DNA of 64,000 nucleotides from Siniperca chuatsi. Lineage: Eukaryota; Chordata; Actinopteri; Centrarchiformes; Sinipercidae. The notes under the pieces are model-generated. The model worked only from the letters and a program-made list of their open reading frames with translations, was not told the origin of the DNA and searched no databases. Each line of letters opens with the position of its first letter. The first letter of the stretch is position 1. The stretch covers positions 18,388,501 to 18,452,500 of the forward strand of contig NC_058047.1 in NCBI RefSeq assembly GCF_020085105.1. The letters are read 5' to 3'. The translations under genes were made by a program, and so were the position numbers. Shown piece by piece: positions 12,201 through 33,300 of the stretch.

Positions 12201-12722
12201 GCCACTTCTCTGTTTCACTGCCCTGATGTTTCCATTATCTGTCATACTGAGGTTGTTGTGGATGTGCAAGCTAAAGAGCTTTACCAACATTTTATAAAAA
12301 CACAAAGCACATGGTCAAACAAAGTATTCCTGAAATTGTGGATAATAGATCTTACACATTAGCTTCTAAAGTATAGACAGTGTTAGCAGGAGAGTTCTTC
12401 CCTGGTGTCCAGTGGCATGTCACTTTATCATAGGCGATGAAGACACAGCAGGGCTGACTGGGGCATGGGAGTAACTCTGCAGGGGGCAGAGGAAAGACAG
12501 AAATAACATTTCAGTAATGGCTCTAAATGTACCTCCCCAGGCCATAATACAAGCGCTGCTGTGTAATTTGATTACACTAGTTTGCAAGCTGAGGAAAAAT
12601 AAAATCATGACAAGTGTGTTTAACATGAGAGTGACATATTATTAATAGATAATATTAATGCTGCTACCTTTAGAAGCAGCACAACAAAAGCCAATGTAAA
12701 GTGCCATTTGGGTCAGGTCCAT
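4621..12722 (-). CDS. gp130/IL-12Rb2/IL-27Ra-class type I cytokine receptor, apparently disrupted
   Basis: Receptors of this class are single-pass proteins that bind IL-6/IL-12-family cytokines and signal through JAK kinases held at the cytoplasmic box 1. Pieces are found in the correct order on the minus strand: signal peptide, first cytokine-binding domain (CCVF...VTCHW), part of the second, fibronectin-type-III D3, D4 and the first half of D5, a transmembrane exon, and a box 1 exon reading IKQNIWPPVPDP. Most junctions agree in phase, which chance would not give. There is no N-terminal Ig domain, as in IL-27Ra. The second half of D5 and the WSxWS-bearing half of D2 were not found. D3 carries an in-frame TAA, the D4 donor reads AT instead of GT, and the two tail exons do not join in phase. 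This is therefore either a decaying gene or one whose model I have partly wrong. Human has no gene at this position. Confidence 0.75.
4797..4874 (-). CDS. possible cytokine receptor tail exon (box 2-like)
   Basis: A 26-codon open piece, VNNLGLLQGQWIEIVVSPEK then DHHPLP, ends at a perfect GTAAGT donor. It is in phase with the box 1 exon, and the IEIVV...P segment loosely resembles box 2. The acceptor (ATCAAG) lacks a pyrimidine tract. The assignment is tentative. Confidence 0.4.
5413..5449 (-). CDS. cytokine receptor exon: box 1 (JAK-binding)
   Basis: After TTTCTTGTTGCAAG the frame reads IKQNIWPPVPDP, an almost textbook box 1 of the gp130 class (IWPxVPDP), which binds JAK kinases next to the membrane. 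The proposed donor GTATTC is weak. If it is not used, the frame runs through FSLDLQL to a TGA at 5386-5388. Confidence 0.8.
6643..6698 (-). CDS. cytokine receptor exon: transmembrane segment
   Basis: It encodes YSESTILVLLLIITACRQ and ends after two bases of a codon at an AAAG/GTGAGA donor, joining the box 1 exon in phase. The hydrophobic core is about 12-14 residues, which is short for a membrane span. The missing second half of D5 should lie between this exon and 7026. Confidence 0.6.
7026..7149 (-). CDS. cytokine receptor exon: first half of D5
   Basis: A long pyrimidine tract ends in CCCAG, then the frame reads LQVKEQSHNAVLLVWEPPPV, EQQHGFITQY and SLYCQK up to a GTAACA donor in phase 0. 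W-x-P-PV-x-x-x-x-G-x-I-x-x-Y is the fibronectin III pattern of the last extracellular domain in gp130 and IL12RB2. This is the best-preserved piece of the gene. Confidence 0.85.
7664..7754 (-). CDS. cytokine receptor exon: second half of D4, donor lost
   Basis: The acceptor GATTTTGATTTCAG leads to LLSEMRYIVTVRPEFGNEHG and EAVSTQTYT, which aligns by eye with the YLITVTPVY...G strands of gp130 D4. At the place and phase where the donor belongs the sequence is AAG/ATAAGG, one base from a perfect AAG/GTAAGG. Without splicing the frame meets TAA at once. The next exon would join here in phase. Confidence 0.7.
8114..8281 (-). CDS. cytokine receptor exon: first half of D4
   Basis: The acceptor TTCTCTGTTAG joins in phase to give TLRAMKTVSVKALNDSILEF then TW. 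This is the A-B strand pattern of the gp130/IL27RA fourth domain. The rest (LNHNTNTTMCRVCLCQ) is less typical. It ends after one base of a codon at GTATAAG, in phase with the next exon. Confidence 0.65.
8445..8655 (-). CDS. cytokine receptor D3 exon with in-frame stop
   Basis: After a CCATCTAG acceptor the frame reads SPPRSQKVCTSLWFNVYCQS, then a TAA at 8572-8574, then MAYTSCQLTLPMERSSCFLT and NASSSPTARLTLPA. The second part is a clear FN3 C-terminal half (C-x-L-x-LP, NAS-x-SP, LTLP). The first part fits the strand before it. An acceptor after the TAA (CTGAG at about 8566) is possible but has little polypyrimidine. The donor, GTCTTT, is weak but leaves the phase the next exon needs. Confidence 0.6.
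9236..9269. repeat. (AAT)n microsatellite
   Basis: About eleven uninterrupted AAT units, inside an intron of the cytokine receptor gene. Confidence 0.95.
9481..9635 (-). CDS. cytokine receptor, probable first half of D2
   Basis: It has a good acceptor (TTTTCTGTGTACAG) in the phase required by exon 3. The reading CKQNKMTYCILWRSPHTAA followed by KCQTNYSNSS resembles the W-x-x-P...Y pattern of the second cytokine-binding domain. The putative donor (GTCTCT) is poor. A candidate continuation, SDGQWTVDFDHC, begins at 9165 after a good acceptor but needs a different phase. No WSxWS motif was found between 8.7 and 9.5 kb. Confidence 0.4.
9700..12135. other. receptor intron, nothing certain
   Basis: This long intron lies between receptor exons 3 and 4. 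Around 11.04-11.25 kb the sequence resembles a dispersed fish repeat. The 10.62-10.86 kb segment is locally richer in G+C and open on the minus strand for 79 codons, but it has no splice or domain support. Confidence 0.4.
12136..12246 (-). CDS. cytokine receptor exon 3: second half of D1
   Basis: It is entered in phase from exon 2 and read as MTDNGNIRAVKQRSGCTQES, then ELSYKDFLFRQKQVFL. It leaves after two bases of a codon at a GTACGC donor. It has one cysteine and an F-L-F strand consistent with the D1 C-terminal half, but the match is weaker than for exon 2. Confidence 0.6.
12356..12476 (-). CDS. cytokine receptor exon 2: first half of D1
   Basis: It follows a strong acceptor (TGCCCCCTGCAG). 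It encodes LLPCPSQPCCVF, then YDKVTCHWTPGKNSPANTVY, and ends at a GTAAG donor after two bases of a codon. The C...CxW pattern with a following T-x-Y-x-L strand is the signature of the N-terminal cytokine-binding module in gp130, IL12RB2 and IL27RA. Confidence 0.8.
12668..12722 (-). CDS. cytokine receptor exon 1: signal peptide
   Basis: The exon reads MDLTQMALYIGFCCAASK and ends one base into the next codon at an AAAG/GTAGCA donor. A short polar start followed by a hydrophobic core with small residues is a typical signal peptide. It joins the next exon in phase to give GAG (Glu). Confidence 0.7.
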
Positions 12723-15700
12723 TTTGGAGTTGAGGTGAATTTCCTGAACTCCCTGAAAGGATTCAGATTTCTGTTCTTGTACTGCAGATGTTAGAGGAAG
12801 CAGTCTGGACTCTGAGAGATGACCATCTGCCTGGCTCTCTGCTCTGTCTCACTGAGGACAAACGTCAGTGGAGCTCAGATGGTGCATGGAAAGTCTTAAG
12901 AGCGCAACAGCGGAGCCAGATATGAACTGTAACTTAACAGATTCTTTATTATACAACTTGTAAAACAAATTGTATTCTGTCAGATGTTCAGCAGAGTGAT
13001 TGCACCACCTCCTGGGTTGTGGTGAAAATTTTGATGGATGCTACAGTAGTGGGTTTGTCTATGGAGTCCCAGTAGTGACATAAGTCAGTCAGAGCCAAGA
13101 ATGTGAGATTCTGAACACATCATTGAAAATCATTGAATAATTCATCATTTTAGGGTTGTTTTTATGTTTGTTATTTTATACTGTTTTGATGTGTTTTAAG
13201 TGTAAGAAAAAGTTTATCATTAGAGTAAAAAATTGTTATTTATCCATTCCCATTTTCAACACACACTTTTCCAATTTTCCTCTCAACATTCCCAACTTTC
13301 CTTGCGGTTTAATGAGATGGTATTCACAACTCTGAGTGGAAATTTAAAGCTCTTATACTGGAGTTTTTGTTTCAGATACATTTTTCAGACCGTTTTTTGC
13401 AAGCATTTTGGTATTACAACGGGTGAAGGTGGGGGGTTTCTCTAACCACATCTACTTGGACAGATCGATATATGCATGTATACTCAGGCGCAGACATCTG
13501 GATCCCCCCTCCCAAGTCTAACCTTTAAATTAATCACAAACATGATTATTCACAATCATTTTGCTGCTTATATGACACTGCTAATCTCAAACAAGTGCAG
13601 GTGCAGCATCAGTTTTCAAAATAATTAAAACAAAAGCAATGCATTTTTTATATTTCACCCATGTTCATTTTAATCGTTTATTTTTTTTTTTACAAAATAT
13701 AATAATTCATAATTAATAAACAAACATAACAGATGCAGTACAATATATAAATTGCTAAAAATGAAAGTAAAAATAAAGAATTAACAAAAGGCAGTGATTC
13801 AGCGCCGTTTCCTGCCTTCATGGTCTTGTCCTGGACCCCCCCACATGTAAACAGTCAAAACAAAACAAACATTGATCTGAAACCAGCTTGGCACAGGAAG
13901 TGCTCCCACATTTACAGACAAAAACAAGGAATAAATAGGAGGACAGATGGGAAGAATGCTGGGCTAAATCCTTTCCTTCCCTGTAACTTCTCCTTTACCT
14001 CTTTAGAGACACTGTGACTAAAATATACTGACATGCAGAAAAAAAAAAAAAATCACATATGTATGTATGAAGGAATGACTAAAAATGTATGAAAGTGCTC
14101 CTAATAAGAGGCATTTTAAAGCTCATCCATTTATTCTGAGTTACATCATTTTAAATAATCAAATAATATTCATTGTAATCATATGTATGATTACAATGAA
14201 TATTATTTGATTAATACATGATTCTCATTCTTTTGTAGACTACATTAAGCAGATTTTCTCAACCTTGAACTGGCAGATTCTTGATATATGAAACTGTAGG
14301 TTTTAACGATATAATTATATCTGTACCGATTCATTTGAAGCTCCGTCTGTGTTTAAGAAAAGACATGAAATGCCATGAGATGATCAAAGTGCACTGAGAA
14401 TATAAAAGTTTGTTACTCTCAAAATTCATATGACAGTATGACAACTTGATGGGGCCATGAGAATTTTGGGACACTGGTCAGAAAAAGTTGAGACTATGTT
14501 ATGCAGTTCTTAACAAGATTTGCACTATAAAGTATATTAGTATTAGAAATGTTAACGCAAATACATGTGACATTTTTCAGTATATATCATTATGTCTGGC
14601 TGAAGTCAGTGAAGGAAAAATTTCAGAGGAAAAAGAGGGATACACTATGCAGTTTGGATTTGTAGCACTGTGACACTAAAAATATCACTATTGTACCTTT
14701 GTTCACACATGTTCACTGTTTGGATGTTTCTTGGATGTAAGAATCAAGCAGAAGGTGCCAGAACTGTTAAATTCCATGTTATGATCTTCAGACCCCAATA
14801 TCTGTCATTACATACATTTTTACTCTTATATCAAAAAGCTGTGTCTTAATCCAACAAACTTCTAATAACTTTTCCATCTGATCTGTATGTATGACACCTG
14901 TCCAGAGTGATAGCGACTGACTCTCACTGAGTAACGGTCTTCAAAATCATCAAAGTCGCAGAACCTGAGAAACTGTGTTTGCATTCAGTGACTTACCTAT
15001 GTTCGCATGTACATTTTAAATATTTAATTTTATGCCTATTCTGTATGTCAGACAGGCTTTTAATGGTACTAAATATTAAACATGATAGAAACAGTGTTCA
15101 GAAATTATGACACAGCACTGCACCTTCATATATCTATGTAAATCTTGAAAATGAAAAACAAGGAAGAAAACAAAACTAAAACTAAAACCTGCAAAAATAT
15201 TGTGTTCCTTGTTCTCTGACCACATTCAAATCTCACCCTTAGAAAATGTTATTTAGTTTCAGCTCTTCATATTTAAACAGAGAGCCAATTACAGATTTAC
15301 AGGCAGCATGTTTAAATAAAGTATTCTGTATTGTTTGAAGTGACAGATTTTACTCTGTGGTCAGACTTCTGGCAACCATGTCACTGTGGTATTCTACAGA
15401 GACAGATCTCAAATAGCTGTAGCGGCAAAAATGTTGAGCAATATGTAGAACATACTTAAAGAAACACGTGATTGGCTCTTGCTGGAAGAATTTGGGAGAA
15501 ATCTCACCTGCAAACTTTTCCATCCTGATAAATAAAAAAAAAAACAAACTAAAAAAAAAACTAGAGAAACAGTGGTTAATATTGTCCATCATTCATCTGC
15601 TTTAGAAAAAAATGGACCACTAGCCACATGCTTCTGTTTTGTTTGCATGGTCACTGCAGCTCTCATCACCTGCACTGTGCTTTCACAAGTATGTATTAAT

Positions 15701-16026
15701 TATAGCCAATCAATAGCATTGCCCTGGTGCAGGTTGTGGTAATAAGCTGCTAATAAACACATAATCAACACCTGAAAAGCGGTGATTAACACTCGTCATT
15801 CTACAATGGACATAAGGTTCAAGTGTCTCAGTCTAAAAAGAGGGTTCAAACAGACGAGTGATCCCCCAACACAGGTGGTAGGTCCATCCTTTTTCACAAA
15901 GTTAGGTAAAATGTACTTTTTGTCCTGGTTTCTTCAAACCCGGTGTAAATACCAAAACCGATCAAAGATCTCAACACAGGGCAAACCATGAAGAATACCA
16001 CTCAGTTCGCATTTTTCCATTACCCT
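12723..16026. other. spacer between the receptor and mier2; probable mier2 3' UTR in its right part
   Basis: The spacer is AT-rich with no recognisable exon. Minus-strand AATAAA signals for mier2 occur at 14130-14135 and 13678-13683, so a 3' UTR of about 1.9-2.3 kb is possible. A perfect hairpin lies within it at 14156-14213. The 12.78-12.90 kb part, just upstream of the receptor signal peptide, may hold its promoter. Confidence 0.4.
14156..14213. repeat. perfect 28-bp inverted repeat with 2-nt loop
   Basis: The arms 14156-14183 and 14186-14213 are exactly complementary and separated by TG. The sequence is AT-rich. It may fall in the mier2 3' UTR, where it would form a long RNA hairpin. Confidence 0.95.
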
Positions 16027-26841
<10,815 letters not shown>

Positions 26842-27260
26842 GACATCTCTCCCAACTTTTTCACTCAATCCACTTCGTCGCCGCAGCGCACCTGAAATAG
26901 TTCAGCACCACCGTGTTAAACCCCGCCGGGCTCCCTATTGTTTCTACGGCTTTACTATCAAGGCAGAGGGAATGGCTCTTTAAAGCCAAGAACGCGGAGA
27001 GAGGCAATACGCTGGAGAGGTTCTCCATTTCTTTCCCCGCTTCCCACTTAAAATGCCCCCGTAGCCCTCTTTCACCCGGCGTTCACCGGCCGGCGAAACC
27101 GTCGACAGTCGTGTGTACCGTACGGAGTGACATAAGTCTTAAATTCGGTTCAGTTTCTCTATCATTTGAGTCTTTACATTCCTCGTTTTCGCTCACTTAC
27201 CTCCGCCATTCCGTTTCTGCGCAAGCTGACTATTGCCCGGATGTTGTCGGTCTGCTCTTC

Positions 27261-29746
27261 TGTAGGCTACAGCTCCGTTTATTGCCGCAACGATTCAGCA
27301 ACAGCGACTGTGCTTCTTTTAGGTGCAGACTTATATTGACTATTTCCAAGTAATTAAGCTATTTTTGTCTCGCTTGACAGCTGGCATTTGAGAATTTCCC
27401 CATAGTTTTTTTTTGTTACCGCCCACTTTCGGAATCAATTCTAAAATGATGCTCTTAGTGAAATATAGGCTACTTTTTAAAAATATAACGTTACTTCTAA
27501 AGAACGTGAAACTAAAACTCATGTTTAATATATGCTTGTGGTAATTTCCTATTTTATAGGCTATAAATATTGTCCTCTGACTCCCGTGTTGCCCCTCTGC
27601 TGGTTTAAACAACAGGTTGGCACAGAATATAATATTGAAGTTTAGGCTAATTAATTACATCTCTCCACCAGCAACATGCCCATGGTCGCATATGGTGACT
27701 ATAAGCTCATGCTGAATATGTGAATGAGGGAGGGGACAGGACATGGTCAAAGCAGATAAAGATATAAGGCTCTGTCCTCTGCCAATGACTGCTCAGGAGA
27801 TAGGAGAGGCAGAGTTAATGTATATGTTGACCACACGTGGCACATTATTCCGCAACAAACAAAACAGATCATATGATGATGATATCAGTCAGTCTTCAAG
27901 TGACAAATAAACAAAGAAAAATCTAAATGTGAAAAAAGCACAAATAAACAAAATTAAGATTATATGTATGTATTTCTTTTTAACAGATTACCTGTTAAAT
28001 ATACCTAACGTCTTTCACTGATATAAATGATAACATTTGTTAGGGGTGACCCACTGTAATCTTGTTTTACTGTATAATAAACTGCAAATATTATGGATCT
28101 TCATTTCAGGAGTTTCTCCTTCCTTATGAGGACTTGCCAAAGTTAAGTGATATATGTAGGCATATAGGCCTTAAGTTTACTGATTGGTATACAAATCAAA
28201 CTTAAAAAAAGGGAAAGATGTAGGGAAGCCAAGAAAAGGCATCACATTGGTTTCATTAGCTGGTGTACATCTGGATCTTATTGTAGAGATACGGTAGTTT
28301 TGGTCACTGTATGGATCATAGCTACAGGCCTGAGCACTCCCAATCCCATCAAGAGGATGTTTGCTTATTGTTGTGTTTATGTATATTCTTGTGTTTAATT
28401 TACTGATGTGTTTATCATTTATAATTAATAATGCACAAGGGAAAGCACACACTTCAAATAATTCAGAAATGGGCTTAGTCTAAAATGTACTCTAGTTAAG
28501 CAAATCAGACCAGTTGTAACTCCATGCTTTCCAGCTGTCAACATCACCTCGGTCATTATGTGTCAAAAGGTATTGCAGAGAAAAGAACTGGGTTTGTGTT
28601 CAACAAAAGGCTAAAATGCACAGAGAAAACATAACAAAGCACATTTGTTTTTCGGGAGACTGTGACTGCATGTTCTGGGTTTTCGAATTGTGTCAGCTTT
28701 GGTCTACTTTCAGTATATAGAGATTTTGTATGGATGAATGTCATGACAGTTAAGATTTGTATCGCCTAAGAAAGTTTTTTGGGTGTGTATCCTTGAGTGC
28801 GTCTGTGTGCAGGGCAGCAATGGGTCACTTTAGAGGTGAGCTGGTCTGAATTGCTTTCATTCTTCAATGCAATGGGTGACGGAATTGCAGCTTAGTTAGT
28901 TTTGCCATTTAGAGTATTGCACAATAAGGTTTTGCACACTAAAGAATAAACAGGATATACTGTACAGAACAATAGATGTAAACCTACTGGAAATCAATTC
29001 AGAGCCACACAATTGTCAGTGTGTAGCCGACAGGACAACAAAAAGTTGCTGACTTGTATACATACAGTGTAGTGTAGACATGGTGAGACAAACACAGACT
29101 TTTTAAATAACAAAAAAACGGTCAGTCGTGTAGCTGGAGATTCACCCAGAGCTAATAGAGATAAATACACATGCACCACATATCTGCTGCCTTAATTATC
29201 TAATATTTTGTGTTTCATATGGCTGCTCTATCAGACAACTGTTTATTTTATTATTTCAGTCTATATCAATGAGAACATGTGAGAGGTTTGGGTGTGAACC
29301 TGGCTGGATCAGGACAGTGTATAAAGTGTTCATCAACAGTCAGCTCCTCCCTCACTGAGAGACCTCTCCTCTCTTTAATTACCCCCAGTGAAAGGGTTTT
29401 AGTAAGATTATACAAACAAGGAGACTTTATTGTGTCTCCTGCTCCTTAAGGATCGTAGGCTCTGTGTTTGTGTGTGTTTTGTGTGAATAAGAAAAGCTGT
29501 TCACAAAAAGAGCAATTGTATGTTTTGTAAGGCTTTGTTGGTGGTATGTACTATGTGTTTTTAGTTTTTCAAGAGGAGAAAGAAGGCAAATGTGTAACAT
29601 TTTAGATTACACCCCACAAAAGTAGTGTAATCTTGTTGGAGCAATACTGACATTTTGAGAAACTTCTACAGTATCTACGGTATAATTTATTTAAAAATTG
29701 CAAAATACTTGTGAAGATAAAAAAAATAGTTTGACAGAACAATCCC
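27261..29746. other. intergenic, nothing recognised
   Basis: AT-rich sequence upstream of mier2. No exon, RNA gene or clear transposon was seen on either strand. Confidence 0.5.
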
Positions 29747-29914
29747 AACTCAAGGTCCACTTACTATCTTTTTTCCAAAGTCTTCAAAAATATCACATGG
29801 TGTTTGCTCAGTTGTCATGAAGAATGAATGACTTCTTGTCCGTGTTGGCTTATAAGTTATGCATGTAAATTCATTCTTGACCTTGGAAATAATAATTTGC
29901 CAAAACAATCCCAA
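29747..29914. repeat. dispersed repeat, copy 1 (interrupted)
   Basis: It starts ACTCAAGGTCCACTTACTA. The same start reappears at 30308 after the inserted LTR-like element (ACTCAAGGTCCACTTACTAG). Its right part (TTCTTGACCTTGGAAA) is shared with a copy near 46.54-46.58 kb. I do not know the family. Confidence 0.6.
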
Positions 29915-30303
29915 TGTCATGGTGCCAGCTAGTCTCCCTTGTTTTCCCTGTGTGTCCCCCTCCTTGTGTCTTGTGAGTCCCCTGTTGGGGTTTTTCCCCT
30001 GGCTCTGTATGTATGTGTGTGTCTGTCTGGACATGGCGCTCCTTCAGTAACTTGATTCTCCTGCTCGCCCTGCTACACACCTGAAGCACATCTACAATCA
30101 AGGCTCTGCAGTATATATACCCTGGCTCTTCACTTCAGTCTTTGCCAGATCGTCAGTTAACCTTTGTGGCCTGCCTCACCATGCCAAACAGCCTGAGAGT
30201 TTCATGTGTTTGTCGCCATTGTCTGCCACCTGTGAACTTTAATAAAATGTGTTCCTTTTCATACTTCTCCATTTGGGTTCAGTTTTCCTAGTGAACTGTA
30301 ACA
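29915..30303 (+). mobile_element. probable solo LTR (389 bp)
   Basis: It begins TGTCATGG and ends TGTAACA, giving TG...CA termini. It has a TATATATA box near 30.11 kb and an AATAAA near 30.24 kb in the order expected of an LTR. It splits the repeat around it, which resumes directly after it. CCAA and CCTA flank it, an imperfect possible target duplication. No internal retroviral-type genes are present. Confidence 0.6.
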
Positions 30304-30345
30304 CCTAACTCAAGGTCCACTTACTAGCTTTTTCCAGAGCCTTCA

Positions 30346-33300
30346 ACCATCTCACAGCACAGACCTAAAAGTGCTGTAGATGGAATGATAACAGCTGAGC
30401 TTTCATGTGAACAGATTCATCTCCATGAAAATCGAGTCACCTCCATTCCTGAGAAAGAATCTTGAGCTGGAATTGTTTTGTTAAAGTACTATTTTCAAGG
30501 TAAAGAGTGAACTTTAATGCTTAGCAAAAAATACGTGTGAATCACCCTGAGTAAATATTAGGTTGGTAGGTAAGTCAGGGGTATATTAACATTGTTACCA
30601 GGAAACAAAACAAGAAGTGTGGGAAAAAGGGGCTATTGAGGAATCTATAAAATAGTTCTACTGTATGGTTGTAAAATGAGGAACTTGGAAGGAAGCTTAT
30701 GCAAATACAATTGCCCCAACACACATATGTACAGGATATATGCCTGAGTATTTGTGTGCACACTCCTAGGGAGTGGAGGGGTTTTGATTGTGTCTGATTG
30801 TGGAGTTCCTCAGACATACAGTATGTGTAAAGTTAGATCAGTAAGGGGAACGCAGAACAAATCTTGATTTTATTTGACTGTGTTTTATTGCAATGGGAGA
30901 GTGCATCATGAAGACTTCAGTCCACAGTTATTGTAAGTGCTATGTGAGAACCTTAAATAGCACATTCCATCATGGTTGTCTTCATTATTCAGTCTGTGGT
31001 TTATGACTTAGACTTAGACCAGTGCCTGGTGGACTTGTTTTGCTTAAGAGAAAGCAAAAAGTCAGAAAATTGCAGATACACAGCGGACACGCTGAGGACA
31101 ATACTGAGTCCTGTAAACATTCAGACTCTAAACTGTTCATTAGAATGTGCAGAGGTTCATCCTGTTCTCTTTCCCTTTAACAAGCATGCTTTTTATTTGC
31201 TTTTATCCCTCTTTATTCTGTATTCATTTCTACGACTGAAAAGAGGATGGAGACTTGAGAACAGTGGCAGATCCAGGAGCAGGTTCAGCCTGTCCTCCCT
31301 GACACTCAGCTGAGAGCTTTGCTAACCTGCTACTCCCAGATGCCCCAGCCAGATGCTGCAGGGTAGCAATCAGCTGACAGGCCTCAGCCCACATCAGGGT
31401 GTTGTTCCAGAACAAACAATACAATACGTACAAAAACAACAAAACGAACTCTACTGTTTAGGAACGATGATGGTGGTGATGCATGGGGAGGTTAGGATGG
31501 CTAGATGAGTGTGTGTGAATGGTGATCACTCCAGATGCAAATGAGCACAGTTTAAAATTTGATTATATTATTGCCAGTAACAATGTGAACCAGCAGGACC
31601 AGGGGTTGACCTTTACCCTGGATCCATCCATGACTGATCTCCCGAGCCCTGCAAATGTGTATCTATAAGTCACCATGGCAACCACTGAGCTGTCACAAGA
31701 GTCAGCCACAAACTGACATGTCATCTATACAGTGTGACACAAAAAAGTGTGATCCCACGGGTCATCGTACATGACACCATGTGACACTTTATATTACTGT
31801 TTATGATTAAAGCACGTTAAGTCTTTTCAACCATAAGAAATATTTAATGGTCTTGGGTGTGATTTATTGAATGTCACAAATTAGGTCTGTGCTGTTATGA
31901 TAGTGGCACAAACACCTCTCTCTTATAACCAGGCCAAGGACAGAATGGGGAAAAACACATTATGTAATTAAACATTATTAAGTAATTAAATTAAATGTTG
32001 CATAAATTGTATTGTACTGCAACATTAAAAAACCTTGAGAAGAGAAGGCGAAATACAATATAAGTCAATACGATGCAATAGAAAGTAATTTGGGTTGGTT
32101 TGAATTTGTTTTGAATCAAAACTGAGCCCTTTCACTGTGTTTGTTCAATCAAAAATGAAATAACATCTAATGTAGTTCCTTATTTGACCAACTAATTGAA
32201 AAAGAATGGAAGGAAGGAGTTATTTCCTCATTCCTCAAGTTACTTCCTGGAAATGTGCATTTTCAGTGCTTCGCTGGTCAACACTAAAACACAGAGCACA
32301 TGGTCATCAGCGGACTTGGACTAACCACCGCAGCTCACCCATGATGACAAAATGACATATGAGAACATGCACACATTTTTAAACTTGAATTGCTTTTTTT
32401 CCCTTCTCCACAATGAGAATAAGGTGATTGTTTCATTCTACGAACACGGTTGTTTATTGTGTTCAAAATTTAAAATCAAAATATACTTTACTATACTATA
32501 CTATACAAATACTTTTTAATGAAGTAAGGCTACCAAAATGCAGTAAAGTGCTTTTGGTCCATTTAGAGAGTGGGGAAATTTAGTAAGTCATCCTGCAGTC
32601 AGTCAGTGCATGCGTGCGATGAATGTCATACTGTAGCACATGATTTTGTAAGCCACCCATCATTGTGTAAATCATATCATTTTAACACATGCATTTACAG
32701 TTTCTGGATCAGTGGCTGTAACAAAAACAAACCTCCACATCCAAATTTTAATCCCTTGTGAAAGTACATCAGTGTGAACTGCACACATTCTATAAAATGC
32801 TGTTGGAATAACATAGTGTACCTATAGGAAGAAAAATAATTCAGGTTCTGCATTATTTGTTTACTGTTTCCAGAGTTTCCTTTGTTATTTTAGGAAGCAG
32901 TAAAGTTTGGGGGTGATTTTAGTCTTGGTTGCACATCTTTCTCTTTTATCCAAGTGGTTTAGGTTAATTGCTAATTTGTCCTCAAAATATATTTGCAAAA
33001 TAAATAAGATTTACACGAAAGGATTAAGAAAAATATGACTCCCAAGATTTCAAATAGACCAGAACACAAACAAACAAAAACAAAAGAGGAACAAATGTGA
33101 AACATTGAAATGTCTATTACACTGTAAATAAAAAAAATGGTCTATTGTGTACATATGTAAATGAAACATCTTCGTTGTCAGGAATCATGTTGCTATTTTA
33201 ATGTCACTTGTTTTATTTTTCCTTAAACAGTAACTGTAAAAACCCTAACCCACATCCATCACACTCTACACACTGGAGTATACAGTACAAAAGTCCATTC

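Noticed and set aside
26913..27353. 146-codon plus-strand frame next to the mier2 promoter, suggesting a divergent gene
   Set aside because: It is open because the region is CpG-rich. There is no recognisable protein feature and no following exon was found.
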